A stretch of DNA of 25,146 nt from assembly GCA_903858975.1 (NCBI GenBank), contig CAIOKW010000162.1, positions 1-25,146 of the forward strand, in the 5' to 3' direction. Origin of the DNA: Oligoflexia bacterium. Its GTDB lineage: Bacteria > Bdellovibrionota > UBA1018 > CAIMNF01. The position numbers and the translations under genes were made by a program. Shown here piece by piece: positions 16,567 to 24,968 of this stretch. Within the stretch, counting starts at the first letter, position 1. The number at the start of each line of letters is the position of its first letter. Under the pieces are notes generated by a model. The model searched no databases. It saw only the letters and a list, made by a program, of their open reading frames with translations, and was not told where the DNA came from.

Positions 16567-17955
16567 ATGAACAATCAAAAAGAACTCAATAAACGGTCCC
16601 TTTCGTTCGGAGTCAATTCAGTATTCATCGCTGTAGTGGTGGTGGCACTGGTGGGTCTCCTCAATTTCTTGGGGCATGAGTATCCGAAGAAAGCGGATCT
16701 CACTAAGAACAAGATTCATACTTTCTCAGATCAGTCGGTCAAGGTTGTGCAGGGCTTAAAATCTGAGATGACTGCATCCTTCTTCGGGGATATTGGATCT
16801 CGCGAGAAATACCGCCCAATTTTCGATAACTACAAAAAGCTTTCAAACAAGTTCAAGTTTGAGCTCGTGGACCCTAACAAGGAACCCACTCGCGCTAAGA
16901 CCGCGGGGATCAAAAAAATGGAAACCCTCGTTCTGGGTTACGAAGGCAAATCGGTGAAGATCGAAGAAATCACTGAGGAGAAGATCACGAACGAAATCAT
17001 TAAGATCACGCGTGATACTCGCTCCACCGTATGCGCCATTCAAGGGCACGGCGAAAACAGCTTTACTGATACCAGCGCGAACGGATTTGCTGCAGCAAAG
17101 AAAGGGTTCGAAGATCAATCTTATATCGTGAAGGAATTCACCCTCTCTCAAGAGACAAAAGTTCCTGCCGATTGCTCTGCTGTGGTCATCATGGGTGCCT
17201 CAAAAGCACTCTTTCCTGCTGAAATCAAAATGCTCTCAGACTACCTGATCGAGGGTGGACGTATGGTGGTTGCAATGGATGCAACCATTACGGCTGCTGA
17301 CCAAACGAAGGAACTGAAGTCCCTACTCCATGACTGGGGTGTGGAGGTGAAGTCTGGGCTGATCATTGACCCAGTATCTAAGATGCTTGGCGTGGATGCC
17401 TCGGTTCCGATCATTGCTCAATTCAATAAAGAAAATGCGATGGTGAAAGACTTCAATGGTCAGTGCTACTTTCCATTCTCTCGACCCATTGATCTCACAA
17501 ACCCAGCTCCAGAGGGGCTGAAGTCCGCATGGATTGGAAAAACCACACCTAAAGCTTGGGGCGAGCAGAACATGGCTGCGATCGCAAAAGGCCAAGTCCA
17601 GTATGATCCGGGCGTAGACCTTCAGGGGCCTTTGAGCACTGCCGTTTCCGTCAGTGGAAAACGTAAGGACTCTAAGGCAAGTAAAGAAACTCGATTGGTG
17701 GTATTTGGTTCCAGCCAATTCGCGAACAATCAATACTCACGCTTTGGAGGGAATATTGATCTTTTCCTCAACTCTGTCAGTTGGGCCATTGAAGATGAAA
17801 GTATGATCACGATTCGCACGAAAGAGGCGGAAGCGGGATCAGTTGAACTCTCTCAAAATCAAGGACTCGCAATTTTCTGGATCTGCGTGATTATCATTCC
17901 ACTTGCGATTGCAGTCTTTGGAATCTTGGTCTGGGTAAGAAGAAAGAAACTTTAA
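16567..17955 (+). CDS. GldG-like ABC transporter auxiliary protein
   Basis: 462 residues with a membrane segment at 15-35 and another at 436-456, so the large middle part lies in the periplasm. The start of this part, KKADLTKNKIHTFSDQSVKV, is the hallmark of GldG proteins, and IQGHGENSF and LIEGGRMVVAMD (about 155-240) belong to the ABC_transp_aux domain. It is shorter than Bacteroidota GldG (about 560). Such proteins accompany ABC-2 permeases and are thought to contact the transported or assembled envelope component. A perfect TGGAGGTAA precedes the ATG. Ends in RRKKL, a cytoplasmic positive anchor. Confidence 0.87.
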   Translation: MNNQKELNKRSLSFGVNSVFIAVVVVALVGLLNFLGHEYPKKADLTKNKIHTFSDQSVKVVQGLKSEMTASFFGDIGSREKYRPIFDNYKKLSNKFKFELVDPNKEPTRAKTAGIKKMETLVLGYEGKSVKIEEITEEKITNEIIKITRDTRSTVCAIQGHGENSFTDTSANGFAAAKKGFEDQSYIVKEFTLSQETKVPADCSAVVIMGASKALFPAEIKMLSDYLIEGGRMVVAMDATITAADQTKELKSLLHDWGVEVKSGLIIDPVSKMLGVDASVPIIAQFNKENAMVKDFNGQCYFPFSRPIDLTNPAPEGLKSAWIGKTTPKAWGEQNMAAIAKGQVQYDPGVDLQGPLSTAVSVSGKRKDSKASKETRLVVFGSSQFANNQYSRFGGNIDLFLNSVSWAIEDESMITIRTKEAEAGSVELSQNQGLAIFWICVIIIPLAIAVFGILVWVRRKKL

Positions 17956-17973
17956 TTTCGAGGAGATTTTTAG

Positions 17974-19422
17974 ATGAAACAACCGAATTGGAAAGTGCCC
18001 TTCGCACTCTCTTTGACTCTCTTGATTCTGGGTAGTTTTACTTATTGGCTCCAGTTCTCGCACAAGCCGAAGAAAGAACGGGCGGACTCTCAAACAAAAA
18101 AACCGATTCCCTATTCGAGCGACACACAGCAAATTAGCCACGTACGCATCAAGAGCGCACAAGGCTTAATCGAACTGAATTGTGATAGTCTTGAGGCGAA
18201 AACCTGTAAACCGGATGCTTCTGGCAACTGGAGTATCAGTTACCCTGAGAAACTTCCCGGGGATGTTCAATCTGTGAAGGATCTCTTAAGCAATGTAAAC
18301 AGTATGCTTGCGACAGAAACCATTGACCTTTCAGACGAGCCTGAAACAAAGAGAAAGCAACTCTTAGAAGAGTATGGCCTCAGTGATGCAAGACGAACTT
18401 CGATCGGCACTGAGTTCATTGAAATCACTCTTGATAACGGGAAAAAATTGGCCGCATGGTTTGGAGAGCCTCATCCTGTCGGAGACAAAACCTTCGTGGG
18501 GGCTACTGAAAATGGCGTCATGAATGACAAAACCATTTTCCTGATCGCCAACTTCTATAAAAATAATCTCTTCGGGAAGACTTTGACCGTTTACCGCAGC
18601 AAAGATCTTTTTAGCTTTAATCGAGGCGATATCGACTCTTTTGAAGCTAAAACAAGCTCAGGAAAAATTGAAGGCGTACGGGCCTCTGGTATTTGGACGG
18701 TAAACGGAATGGCTGGCGATTACGATCGTATCGAAACCCTCCTCTCTTCCATTGCTCAAGCAAAAGCGAAAGAGTTTCCACTCGAAGCTGCCTACAAAGG
18801 CGCCAAAACAGCACTCTCTTATCGACTTCATTTTAAAACGGGCGATATTTCGCTCGAGGTCTTAGAGAAAACCGAGGGCGCGACTAAAGCAAAAGGTAAA
18901 ACTCCGGCCAACCCAGGATACACTCACAGCTATCTGAAGTCAGATCACTTGAAGCAAGTCGTAGAGATTGAATCCGGCCTAAAGACTCAGCTCGACAAAA
19001 AACTGAATGAACTAAGACGCAATTTACTTCTCACTCAAACTGAGAAAGTGACGAGCACTGAAGTGAAGCTTGAGGGAAAGAGCTTTCCTGTTGCTGCTGA
19101 CTTTCATTTTGATGGAAAAGCGTGGAGCCTCAAAAACAAGGACTTAAAACTCGACTCATCGAAAGTCGCAGGCCTCATGGAGCAGCTTTCTTCTGCACAT
19201 TGTCCAGAAATCGTCAGTCCAGCCCCCCTCCAGGGTCCTGACGCTGTGATTTTGAGCATCGGAGATGAAAAGCTTCCAGCTCGCTTTCGCTACGCATTTT
19301 ATTCCGTAGGCGGCAAATCCTATGCTCGTGACCTGAACTCTAAGGCCAATGAAGCCTTCAGTCTGGATGCGGGGCTTAAAAACTCGTTCCCTTTCGCTGC
19401 GGATTCGTGGAAACTGAAATAA
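17974..19422 (+). CDS. DUF4340 protein, membrane-anchored
   Basis: 482 residues with one N-terminal membrane segment (about 9-27) and a long extracytoplasmic part that appears to contain repeated beta-rich units: ISHVRIKSAQGLIELN, then FSFNRGDIDSFEAKTSSGKI, then VTSTEVKLEGKSF. This is the layout of DUF4340 proteins, which often lie directly behind GldG-like genes, as here. The function is not known; a partner of the ABC complex in the periplasm is likely from context. A GAGGAG ribosome-binding site stands before the ATG. The stop TAA is followed at once by the ATG of the membrane-protein gene. Confidence 0.82.
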   Translation: MKQPNWKVPFALSLTLLILGSFTYWLQFSHKPKKERADSQTKKPIPYSSDTQQISHVRIKSAQGLIELNCDSLEAKTCKPDASGNWSISYPEKLPGDVQSVKDLLSNVNSMLATETIDLSDEPETKRKQLLEEYGLSDARRTSIGTEFIEITLDNGKKLAAWFGEPHPVGDKTFVGATENGVMNDKTIFLIANFYKNNLFGKTLTVYRSKDLFSFNRGDIDSFEAKTSSGKIEGVRASGIWTVNGMAGDYDRIETLLSSIAQAKAKEFPLEAAYKGAKTALSYRLHFKTGDISLEVLEKTEGATKAKGKTPANPGYTHSYLKSDHLKQVVEIESGLKTQLDKKLNELRRNLLLTQTEKVTSTEVKLEGKSFPVAADFHFDGKAWSLKNKDLKLDSSKVAGLMEQLSSAHCPEIVSPAPLQGPDAVILSIGDEKLPARFRYAFYSVGGKSYARDLNSKANEAFSLDAGLKNSFPFAADSWKLK

Positions 19423-20166
19423 ATGGATGAGCAAGAAAATCAAGTGATCTCGGTAAGGCCCGGTCCCGTAAAACAGTTTTATCGTGATTTGGTGATGCTG
19501 CTCACTGAGCCCAGAGGGTTCTTCAAGGTCCGTTACCCTGAGGTCAATCTGACCTATGCTCTAGCGTTTGGAATCATCGTTAATTGGATTGCTGCCTTTT
19601 TTGATTGGCTCACACGCATGGTGAAACATGAGACCCTACTCGATGGCCTGAATCGAATGCGTCATCAACTGGAAATGCTCCCCTTTTGGAAGAACCTTCC
19701 GGATACCATTTGGGAACAGAACCCTGCACGGGATGCGATGTTCCCCGTATGGCTTGCGGAATTTTTTGGAATCATCCTTTCCCCGTTTCAGTCTCTGGTT
19801 CGATTCTGTATTTCTGGATTCATTTTATTCTTAGGCGCCTATTTTCTGATCCGAAAGAAGAGTGATCTGCAAGATCGAATCGACATTAGCGCCTTCATCA
19901 AGCTGACGGCATTTTCTTCCGCTCCCTACCTGGTTGCTTCGATTTTGGGCTTTCTGCCTTTGGGCTTCGGTGCCTTCATTGGATGGGTTTTCAGTATCGC
20001 GGTTCTTGTGATGGGTCTTACGACCCGCTATCGCATTTCAGGCCTTCGCTCCGTCGTGATCATCATTCTCCCTGGGGTCATGGCCATTATGGCCGTCTCT
20101 TGCTTGATTGGGGTCATTGCAGCTCTTGGATTTGGCCTCTTCGCAGCCCTTTTCGGTTCTCATTAA
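19423..20166 (+). CDS. YIP1-family integral membrane protein
   Basis: 247 residues with a polar N-terminus (1-40, including FYRDLVMLLTEPRGFF) and about five membrane segments from residue 45 on (45-65, 110-145 with two, 158-185, 190-240 with two). The N-terminal PxxFF motif and this layout resemble bacterial Yip1-domain proteins. The role of bacterial members is poorly known. The ATG abuts the TAA of the DUF4340 gene, showing translational coupling and making it the fifth member of the exporter cluster. The last residues are hydrophobic (GFGLFAALFGSH). Confidence 0.72.
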   Translation: MDEQENQVISVRPGPVKQFYRDLVMLLTEPRGFFKVRYPEVNLTYALAFGIIVNWIAAFFDWLTRMVKHETLLDGLNRMRHQLEMLPFWKNLPDTIWEQNPARDAMFPVWLAEFFGIILSPFQSLVRFCISGFILFLGAYFLIRKKSDLQDRIDISAFIKLTAFSSAPYLVASILGFLPLGFGAFIGWVFSIAVLVMGLTTRYRISGLRSVVIIILPGVMAIMAVSCLIGVIAALGFGLFAALFGSH

Positions 20167-20187
20167 GTCTGTTAGGGTAGAGACACT

Positions 20188-21675
20188 ATGTCTCAACCTA
20201 AATTCAGCATCACCACAGCGATCGACTACCCTAACGGCAATCCCCACTTGGGACACGCTTATGAGAAAATCGTCACCGATTCCTATGCGCGCTTTTATCG
20301 CCTCATGGGCCATGATGTTTTCTTCCTGACCGGTACCGATGAAAACGGACAGAACTTAGTGAAAAGTGCTGAAGCCGCAGGCCTCGATACGAAGACATTT
20401 GTGGATCAAAATGTGGCTCACTTTAAAGTGCTCTGCGAGCGCCTCAACATCTCTTATGATGAGTTCATTCGCACGACTGAGCAACGTCACCATGAAGCGG
20501 CCCATGAAATTTGGAAGCTGCTCGAAGCCAAAGGCGACATCTATTTTGGAACCTATGAAGGTCTCTACTGCACGAACTGTGAGGCCTATTATACCGAACT
20601 CCAGGCTCCCGATGGAAAATGCCCGGCCCATTATAAGCCCCTCGATAAAATCACTGAAGAGGGCTTCTTTCTAAAAACCAGCCAGTACCAATCTTGGATC
20701 ATCGAGTACATCAAATCGAATCCAAACTTTGTAACTCCTGAGCTTTCAAAAAAAGAAATCCTCTCTCGCTTAGAGAGCGAACCGATGCGAGATCTTTCGA
20801 TTACCCGACCGAGCAAAGGCTGGGGGATTCCTGTTCCTGGGCATCCAGAATATGTAATCTACACTTGGTTTGATGCACTCATTAACTACTATACCGCTTC
20901 AAAGCCCCGAGGCTTTTGGCCAAACTCAACTCATGTGGTTGGGCGTGATATCCTTTGGTTTCATGCCGTGATTTGGCCCATCATGCTTCATGCAGCGGGC
21001 ATCCCGCTTCCAGGTCAAGTTTATGTTCATGGGATGGTCCTTGCCGCTGACGGTAAGAAAATGTCAAAAAGTCTCGGGAACGGTGTTGATCCCATCGATG
21101 TGGTCAATCAAGTTCCGGTGGATTCCTTCCGTTATTACATTCTTCGTGCAATCCCCTCAAACAGTAACGGCGCATTTGTGATGGAAGATCTTTTAAAACG
21201 TCATCAATCCGAACTCGGAAATGATTACGGAAACCTTCTCATGCGTGTCGTGAAGCTTGCTCGTAAACGGATTGGGGATGAAATCTCCAGCGATGGAATG
21301 AAGCTTGAAATGAATTTTGATTCATTTATTTCAGACATGAAAGATTCCATGGAAAAACGCGAACACCATCGTGCGATGGATCGACTCTGGGTCGAAGTGA
21401 ATCGCGTGAATGGCTACATCAATGATCAAGCGCCTTGGGGCTTAAAGGACGTCGATCCGGAAGGTCGCAGGCGTTTCATCGAGGTGATGTACAATGGCCT
21501 TTATGGAATCGATGTGGTGTCTCAGGTTCTCGGCGCTTTCCTTCCTGAAACGGGCAGCAAAGCACTCGGCTCGATCGGTAAGAAATTAGGCGTGATTGAT
21601 CTTTCTCCGAAGAACTACACCCTATCTGATCCACCGGTGTTGTTTCCGCGCATGGAACCCGCTAAGCCCGCATGA
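20188..21675 (+). CDS. metG: Methionyl-tRNA synthetase
   Basis: A 495-residue class I enzyme that charges initiator and elongator tRNA-Met. The ATP site shows HLGH at 20-23 (HIGH motif) and KMSKS at 291-295. The zinc knuckle is CTNC at 128-131 with CPAH at 145-148. WFDALINYY and HVVGRDILWFH are the methionine-pocket blocks. It lacks the C-terminal Trbp111 tRNA-binding domain found in E. coli MetG. It starts 21 nt after the YIP1-like gene, with no clear Shine-Dalgarno sequence. TAGGGT at 20173-20178, 9 nt before the ATG, could be a promoter box but has no convincing -35 partner, so read-through from the cluster is equally possible. Confidence 0.97.
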   Translation: MSQPKFSITTAIDYPNGNPHLGHAYEKIVTDSYARFYRLMGHDVFFLTGTDENGQNLVKSAEAAGLDTKTFVDQNVAHFKVLCERLNISYDEFIRTTEQRHHEAAHEIWKLLEAKGDIYFGTYEGLYCTNCEAYYTELQAPDGKCPAHYKPLDKITEEGFFLKTSQYQSWIIEYIKSNPNFVTPELSKKEILSRLESEPMRDLSITRPSKGWGIPVPGHPEYVIYTWFDALINYYTASKPRGFWPNSTHVVGRDILWFHAVIWPIMLHAAGIPLPGQVYVHGMVLAADGKKMSKSLGNGVDPIDVVNQVPVDSFRYYILRAIPSNSNGAFVMEDLLKRHQSELGNDYGNLLMRVVKLARKRIGDEISSDGMKLEMNFDSFISDMKDSMEKREHHRAMDRLWVEVNRVNGYINDQAPWGLKDVDPEGRRRFIEVMYNGLYGIDVVSQVLGAFLPETGSKALGSIGKKLGVIDLSPKNYTLSDPPVLFPRMEPAKPA

Positions 21676-21718
21676 AAATGAACTGCTGCCTAAATGCCAC
21701 TGGGGAAGCTTGAACTCA

Positions 21719-21812
21719 CTTTAAATTAAAGGGTTGTTTTGGCGTTTGCGAGGCAGGATGCCGAAAGCAAGAGATAGGAAGTCATCGCCAAAAAAACCCT
21801 ATTAATTTAAGG
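21719..21812. repeat. Long imperfect inverted repeat forming a roughly 25-bp hairpin (MITE-like or structured RNA)
   Basis: The arm 21719-21744 (begins CTTTAAATTAAAGGG, ends TTTTGGCG) pairs with 21786-21812 (begins CGCCAAAA, ends AATTTAAGG). Pairing by hand leaves one bulged A (21801), one G/A mismatch (21736/21794) and one wobble. The 41-nt loop holds a small hairpin, GGCA-gga-TGCC (21752-21762). It lies in the 198-nt gap after metG. It is not a normal terminator, since no U-tract follows. Directly after it GGCG-ctta-CGCC (21811-21822) can fold as well. No clear target-site duplication flanks it. Confidence 0.6.
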
Positions 21813-21836
21813 CGCTTACGCCCTTCACCCAACTCC

Positions 21837-21866
21837 TTGACACCCCCAGCCCCCCTCAGGTAACCC
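21837..21866 (+). promoter_or_regulatory. Predicted tdk promoter, leaderless type
   Basis: A perfect TTGACA (21837-21842), an 18-nt C-rich spacer and TAACCC (21861-21866, a weak -10 match), then 7 nt to the ATG at 21874. No Shine-Dalgarno sequence precedes the start codon, so a leaderless mRNA is expected. Confidence 0.5.
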
Positions 21867-21873
21867 TTACGCC

Positions 21874-22527
21874 ATGGCGATGGGGATTTTACAACAGGGG
21901 ATGGTTGAGGTCGTTTGTGGAAGCATGTTCAGCGGGAAGACCGAAGAACTCATGCGGAGATTGAAGCGAGCTCAGTACGCAAAGCAAAAGATACAAGTTT
22001 TCAAACCTGTGATCGACCAACGCTACAGCGTGGATCACGTGCAAAGCCATGATGCCAATCGCATCATGTCTACTCCCGTGACTTCTGCGAAAGAAATTTT
22101 AGAAAAAATCGATGATAACACTCGCGTAGTCGGTATCGATGAAGCCCAGTTTTTTGATGACGGGATCGTTGAAGTCGCTCAAAAACTCGCTTATCGCGGA
22201 ACCAAAGTCATCTGCGCGGGCTTGGATATGGACTTCCGTGGCCAACCGTTTGGGCCTATGCCTAAGCTTCTGGCCATTGCTGAAAGCGTCACCAAACTTT
22301 CTGCGGTATGTGTGGTTTGCGGTGCGGCCGCAACCCGCTCTCAACGGATGATCGCTGAGCCCGACGAAAGCACTGCATCTCAGGAACAAGTTCTGGTGGG
22401 TGCGCATGACTACTACGAGGCTCGATGCCGATTCTGTCATGAGCCAAATCCGATCGTTTCCTATCAGCCAGGGCTCTTTCCAAACGCTAAACAGAGCAAA
22501 CTCTTAGACAAGAATGAAACCGCTTAA
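21874..22527 (+). CDS. tdk: Thymidine kinase, type II
   Basis: A 217-residue cytoplasmic enzyme that phosphorylates thymidine with ATP for the salvage route to dTMP. The P-loop GSMFSGKT is at 16-23, DEAQFF at 89-94 holds the catalytic Glu90, and the zinc site uses Cys146, Cys149, Cys185 and Cys188 (CVVC...CRFC). GQPFGPMP lies before the lasso loop that closes over the base. Two other Met codons (3 and 10) could also start it, but the promoter spacing fits the first. It is the first gene of a salvage block, and its end overlaps the next start by 14 nt. Confidence 0.95.
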   Translation: MAMGILQQGMVEVVCGSMFSGKTEELMRRLKRAQYAKQKIQVFKPVIDQRYSVDHVQSHDANRIMSTPVTSAKEILEKIDDNTRVVGIDEAQFFDDGIVEVAQKLAYRGTKVICAGLDMDFRGQPFGPMPKLLAIAESVTKLSAVCVVCGAAATRSQRMIAEPDESTASQEQVLVGAHDYYEARCRFCHEPNPIVSYQPGLFPNAKQSKLLDKNETA

Positions 22528-23332
22528 GGATTCGCAATTTAAAGAGCTCCAGTACACCCTCTCCGCGAGAGAACATCGCTACGGAGAACAAGTTCACATT
22601 CTTTCTGATCCTTTTCTGCACACACAGCTTGCGAAACTTTGCTCCATCGAGACTACACAACCCTGGATTAACGAGCTCATCATTTCGCTCTATTCAGCGT
22701 TGATGAAGACCGTGATCAATCAAGAGTTTCCACAAAAACAAGTGATCACCCACTCTCGAATGAGTACTTCCCATATGGAAGGGATTTTTGAGAGTCCCAT
22801 CATTGATCCCAGTACAAAAGTTGTAAGCGTAAACCTTGCTCGAGCAGGAACCCTTCCGTCTCATACCTGCTATCATTTGCTCAATTACTTGATGGATCCC
22901 AAGCAAGTTCGCCAAGATCATATCAGTATCGCAAGGCAAACCGATCAAGCCCACCACGTCACTGGAAGTGCGGTTTCGGGCCACAAAATTGGGGGCCCTG
23001 TGGATGACTCAATTGTGATTATTCCAGACCCCATGGGAGCCACGGGAGCAACCCTGGTTGAGACTTTAGACCTCTACAAAACCTATGGCAGAGCCAAAAA
23101 ATACATCGCACTTCTTTGCATCGTGACCCCAGAATACCTGAAAAAGGTTACTGAAAAATATCCAGAGCTCATTGTGTATACCATGAGACTCGATCGCGGT
23201 TTTTCGAGTGAAAAAGTCTTGAACTCAATCCCCGGAACATATTGGAGCGAGGAGCGGGGCCTCAATGATCAACAATACATCGTGCCCGGCGGCGGTGGAT
23301 TCGGTGAAATCCTGAATAACGCTTATGTCTAA
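22514..23332 (+). CDS. Divergent uracil phosphoribosyltransferase-like protein
   Basis: 272 residues, related to UPRT (Upp, about 208 residues in E. coli), which makes UMP from uracil and PRPP. LARAG (112-116) corresponds to the RAG block, DPMGATGATL (176-185) is the PRPP loop, and YIVPGGGGFGEI near the C-terminus corresponds to the uracil-binding YI-PGLGDAGDR block. In that block both usual acidic positions differ: Asp to Gly and Asp to Glu. About 20 extra residues (FSSEKVLNSIPGTYWSEERG) sit just before it. Other blocks are longer too. Between tdk and hpt, overlapping both, a pyrimidine-base salvage role is the best guess, but the substrate may have shifted. Fold is firm, specificity is not. 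Confidence 0.78.
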   Translation: MKPLKDSQFKELQYTLSAREHRYGEQVHILSDPFLHTQLAKLCSIETTQPWINELIISLYSALMKTVINQEFPQKQVITHSRMSTSHMEGIFESPIIDPSTKVVSVNLARAGTLPSHTCYHLLNYLMDPKQVRQDHISIARQTDQAHHVTGSAVSGHKIGGPVDDSIVIIPDPMGATGATLVETLDLYKTYGRAKKYIALLCIVTPEYLKKVTEKYPELIVYTMRLDRGFSSEKVLNSIPGTYWSEERGLNDQQYIVPGGGGFGEILNNAYV

Positions 23333-23870
23333 AAACCCACCTGAAGTGAAATATTTTGAGCCTCCCGTCTACATTGCTGAGGCTGACATTAAAGCCCGTG
23401 TTCGAGAGCTGGCCCAGAAGATCAATGCTGAATATGGGATGCAAGAGATCACTGCGATCTGCACCTTAAAGGGCGGCATCGTGTTTTTTACAGACCTTCT
23501 CCGCCACCTCAAAATGCCCGTCGTCTGTGAGTTTTTAGGAGTTTCCAGTTACGGCAACCACACTGAGTCTACGGGTGAGGTCAAGGTCACGCTGGATCTG
23601 AATGAACCTTTAATTGGCCGCCATGTTCTCGTGGTGGAAGACATTGTCGATACCGGCTTGACCCTCTCGTACCTCCAGGACTACCTCAAAATGAAGAAAC
23701 CGGCCTCCGTGAAGACGGCCGCCCTCCTCTTTAAGCCCGAGGCACTGAAGACCCCAGACTTAAAAATTGACTATATTGGCTTCGAAATCCCGAATCGTTT
23801 TGTGGTAGGATATGGGCTAGATTACGCAGAAAAATTTCGAGGACTTCCCTACATCGGCACCCTCGAATAA
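23325..23870 (+). CDS. hpt: Hypoxanthine-guanine phosphoribosyltransferase
   Basis: 181 residues, the normal size. It makes IMP/GMP from hypoxanthine or guanine and PRPP. The PRPP motif VVEDIVDTGLTL is at 103-114, with Glu105 and Asp106 holding the metal and Asp109 as probable catalytic base. LKGGIVFFTDL (48-58) is the pyrophosphate loop, and GYGLDYAEKFRGLPYIG near the end is the purine-binding block of bacterial Hpt. The start overlaps the end of the preceding phosphoribosyltransferase by 8 nt and no strong ribosome-binding site is present, so coupling is likely. Confidence 0.95.
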   Translation: MSKNPPEVKYFEPPVYIAEADIKARVRELAQKINAEYGMQEITAICTLKGGIVFFTDLLRHLKMPVVCEFLGVSSYGNHTESTGEVKVTLDLNEPLIGRHVLVVEDIVDTGLTLSYLQDYLKMKKPASVKTAALLFKPEALKTPDLKIDYIGFEIPNRFVVGYGLDYAEKFRGLPYIGTLE

Positions 23871-23888
23871 GTCATAACGAGGGTTGGC

Positions 23889-24968
23889 ATGAGTACTGAA
23901 AAAACAAAGATTGAATCCATTGCACCGGTACGGGTAGACCTCGCAGGTGGAACTGTAGATATTTGGCCACTCTACCTTTTACTGGATGCTCCCAAAACCA
24001 TTAATTTTGGAGTGAGCCTCTTTGCAAAAACCACCATTGAATCAGAACCCTCACCTCAGCCCCAAGTGAGACTCGAGTCGATTGATCTTAAAAAGTCTCA
24101 AACCTTTTCATGGGAAGAAATTCTCGATGAAAAAACTACCGCGATCCCTGAACTTGATCTACCGGTACGACTGCTCCGATACTTTGCAAAAGAACACACG
24201 AACCCTCGTGCGCTTTCTTTCACGCTTCAAACTGAAGCAAAGAGTCCATCGGGTGCCGGACTCGGTGGATCCTCAGCGCTGAGCATCTCGATCATTGGCG
24301 CACTTTGGAAATGGGTCAATCCACGTACTCCGCTTGATTTGGAAAAAGATGGCGAGTTCTTAATTTCACTTACTCGCGATGTAGAAAGCCAAGTTCTCTA
24401 TGGCCCCGCAGGTTTACAAGACTACTATGGGGCCGCCTTTGGCGGACTGCAGGTTCTCTCTTGGAAAATTGCTAAGAACTCGCGCAATACCCTTCCGGTT
24501 GAAACCTTAAAAGAACTCGAAGCCCGCACCCTCCTTTTCTACTCTGGAAAGTCCAGAAATTCGGGAATCAATAACTGGCAACTTTTTAAGGGACTGATCG
24601 ACAAGGATCCGGCTGTTGACCAAAATTTTAGAGCGATTGTTGCAGCGACTGCAAAATTAGAGACTGCACTTTTGAAACAAGATTTTAAGCAAGTCGTTGA
24701 GGCTGTTCGCGAAGAGTGGGAAACCCGAAAGACCCTGGCTCCCGGAATCAGCACTCCAGACATGGATGCAGCCTACGCTCGAGCAAGGGAGATTACTGAT
24801 CTTGCATTCAAAGTGTGTGGAGCAGGCGGGGGCGGATGCTTCTTTATTCTCCTTCCTGAAAAGAATGAAGTGCTCAAGGAAAAAGTGAAAAACGCAGTGC
24901 TGAGTAGTGGTGAGATCAGACTTCTCCCCTTCGAAGCCGTGCCTCATGGACTCACCGTAAAATCATGA
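23889..24968 (+). CDS. GHMP-family sugar kinase (COG2605 / HddA type)
   Basis: 359 residues. GHMP motifs: APVRVDLAGGTVDIWP (12-27) for sugar binding, the ATP loop SPSGAGLGGSSALS (about 118-131), and KVCGAGGGGCFFIL (about 312-325), motif 3. The closest known types are D-glycero-alpha-D-manno-heptose-7-phosphate kinase (HddA) and other COG2605 sugar kinases. A role in making a nucleotide-activated heptose for the cell envelope is possible, but no partner gene (heptose isomerase, phosphatase, nucleotidyltransferase) is in the window. GAGGG stands before the ATG, 18 nt after hpt, and the TGA overlaps the next ATG. Confidence 0.82.
   Translation: MSTEKTKIESIAPVRVDLAGGTVDIWPLYLLLDAPKTINFGVSLFAKTTIESEPSPQPQVRLESIDLKKSQTFSWEEILDEKTTAIPELDLPVRLLRYFAKEHTNPRALSFTLQTEAKSPSGAGLGGSSALSISIIGALWKWVNPRTPLDLEKDGEFLISLTRDVESQVLYGPAGLQDYYGAAFGGLQVLSWKIAKNSRNTLPVETLKELEARTLLFYSGKSRNSGINNWQLFKGLIDKDPAVDQNFRAIVAATAKLETALLKQDFKQVVEAVREEWETRKTLAPGISTPDMDAAYARAREITDLAFKVCGAGGGGCFFILLPEKNEVLKEKVKNAVLSSGEIRLLPFEAVPHGLTVKS

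Noticed and set aside
20173..20187. Separate leaderless promoter for metG (TAGGGT, 9 nt before the ATG)
   Set aside because: No acceptable -35 box lies at the right distance, and metG is only 21 nt behind the preceding gene, so read-through is as likely.
21719..21812. Intrinsic terminator for metG
   Set aside because: The stem is too long and A+T-rich at its base, and no run of T follows it in either direction.
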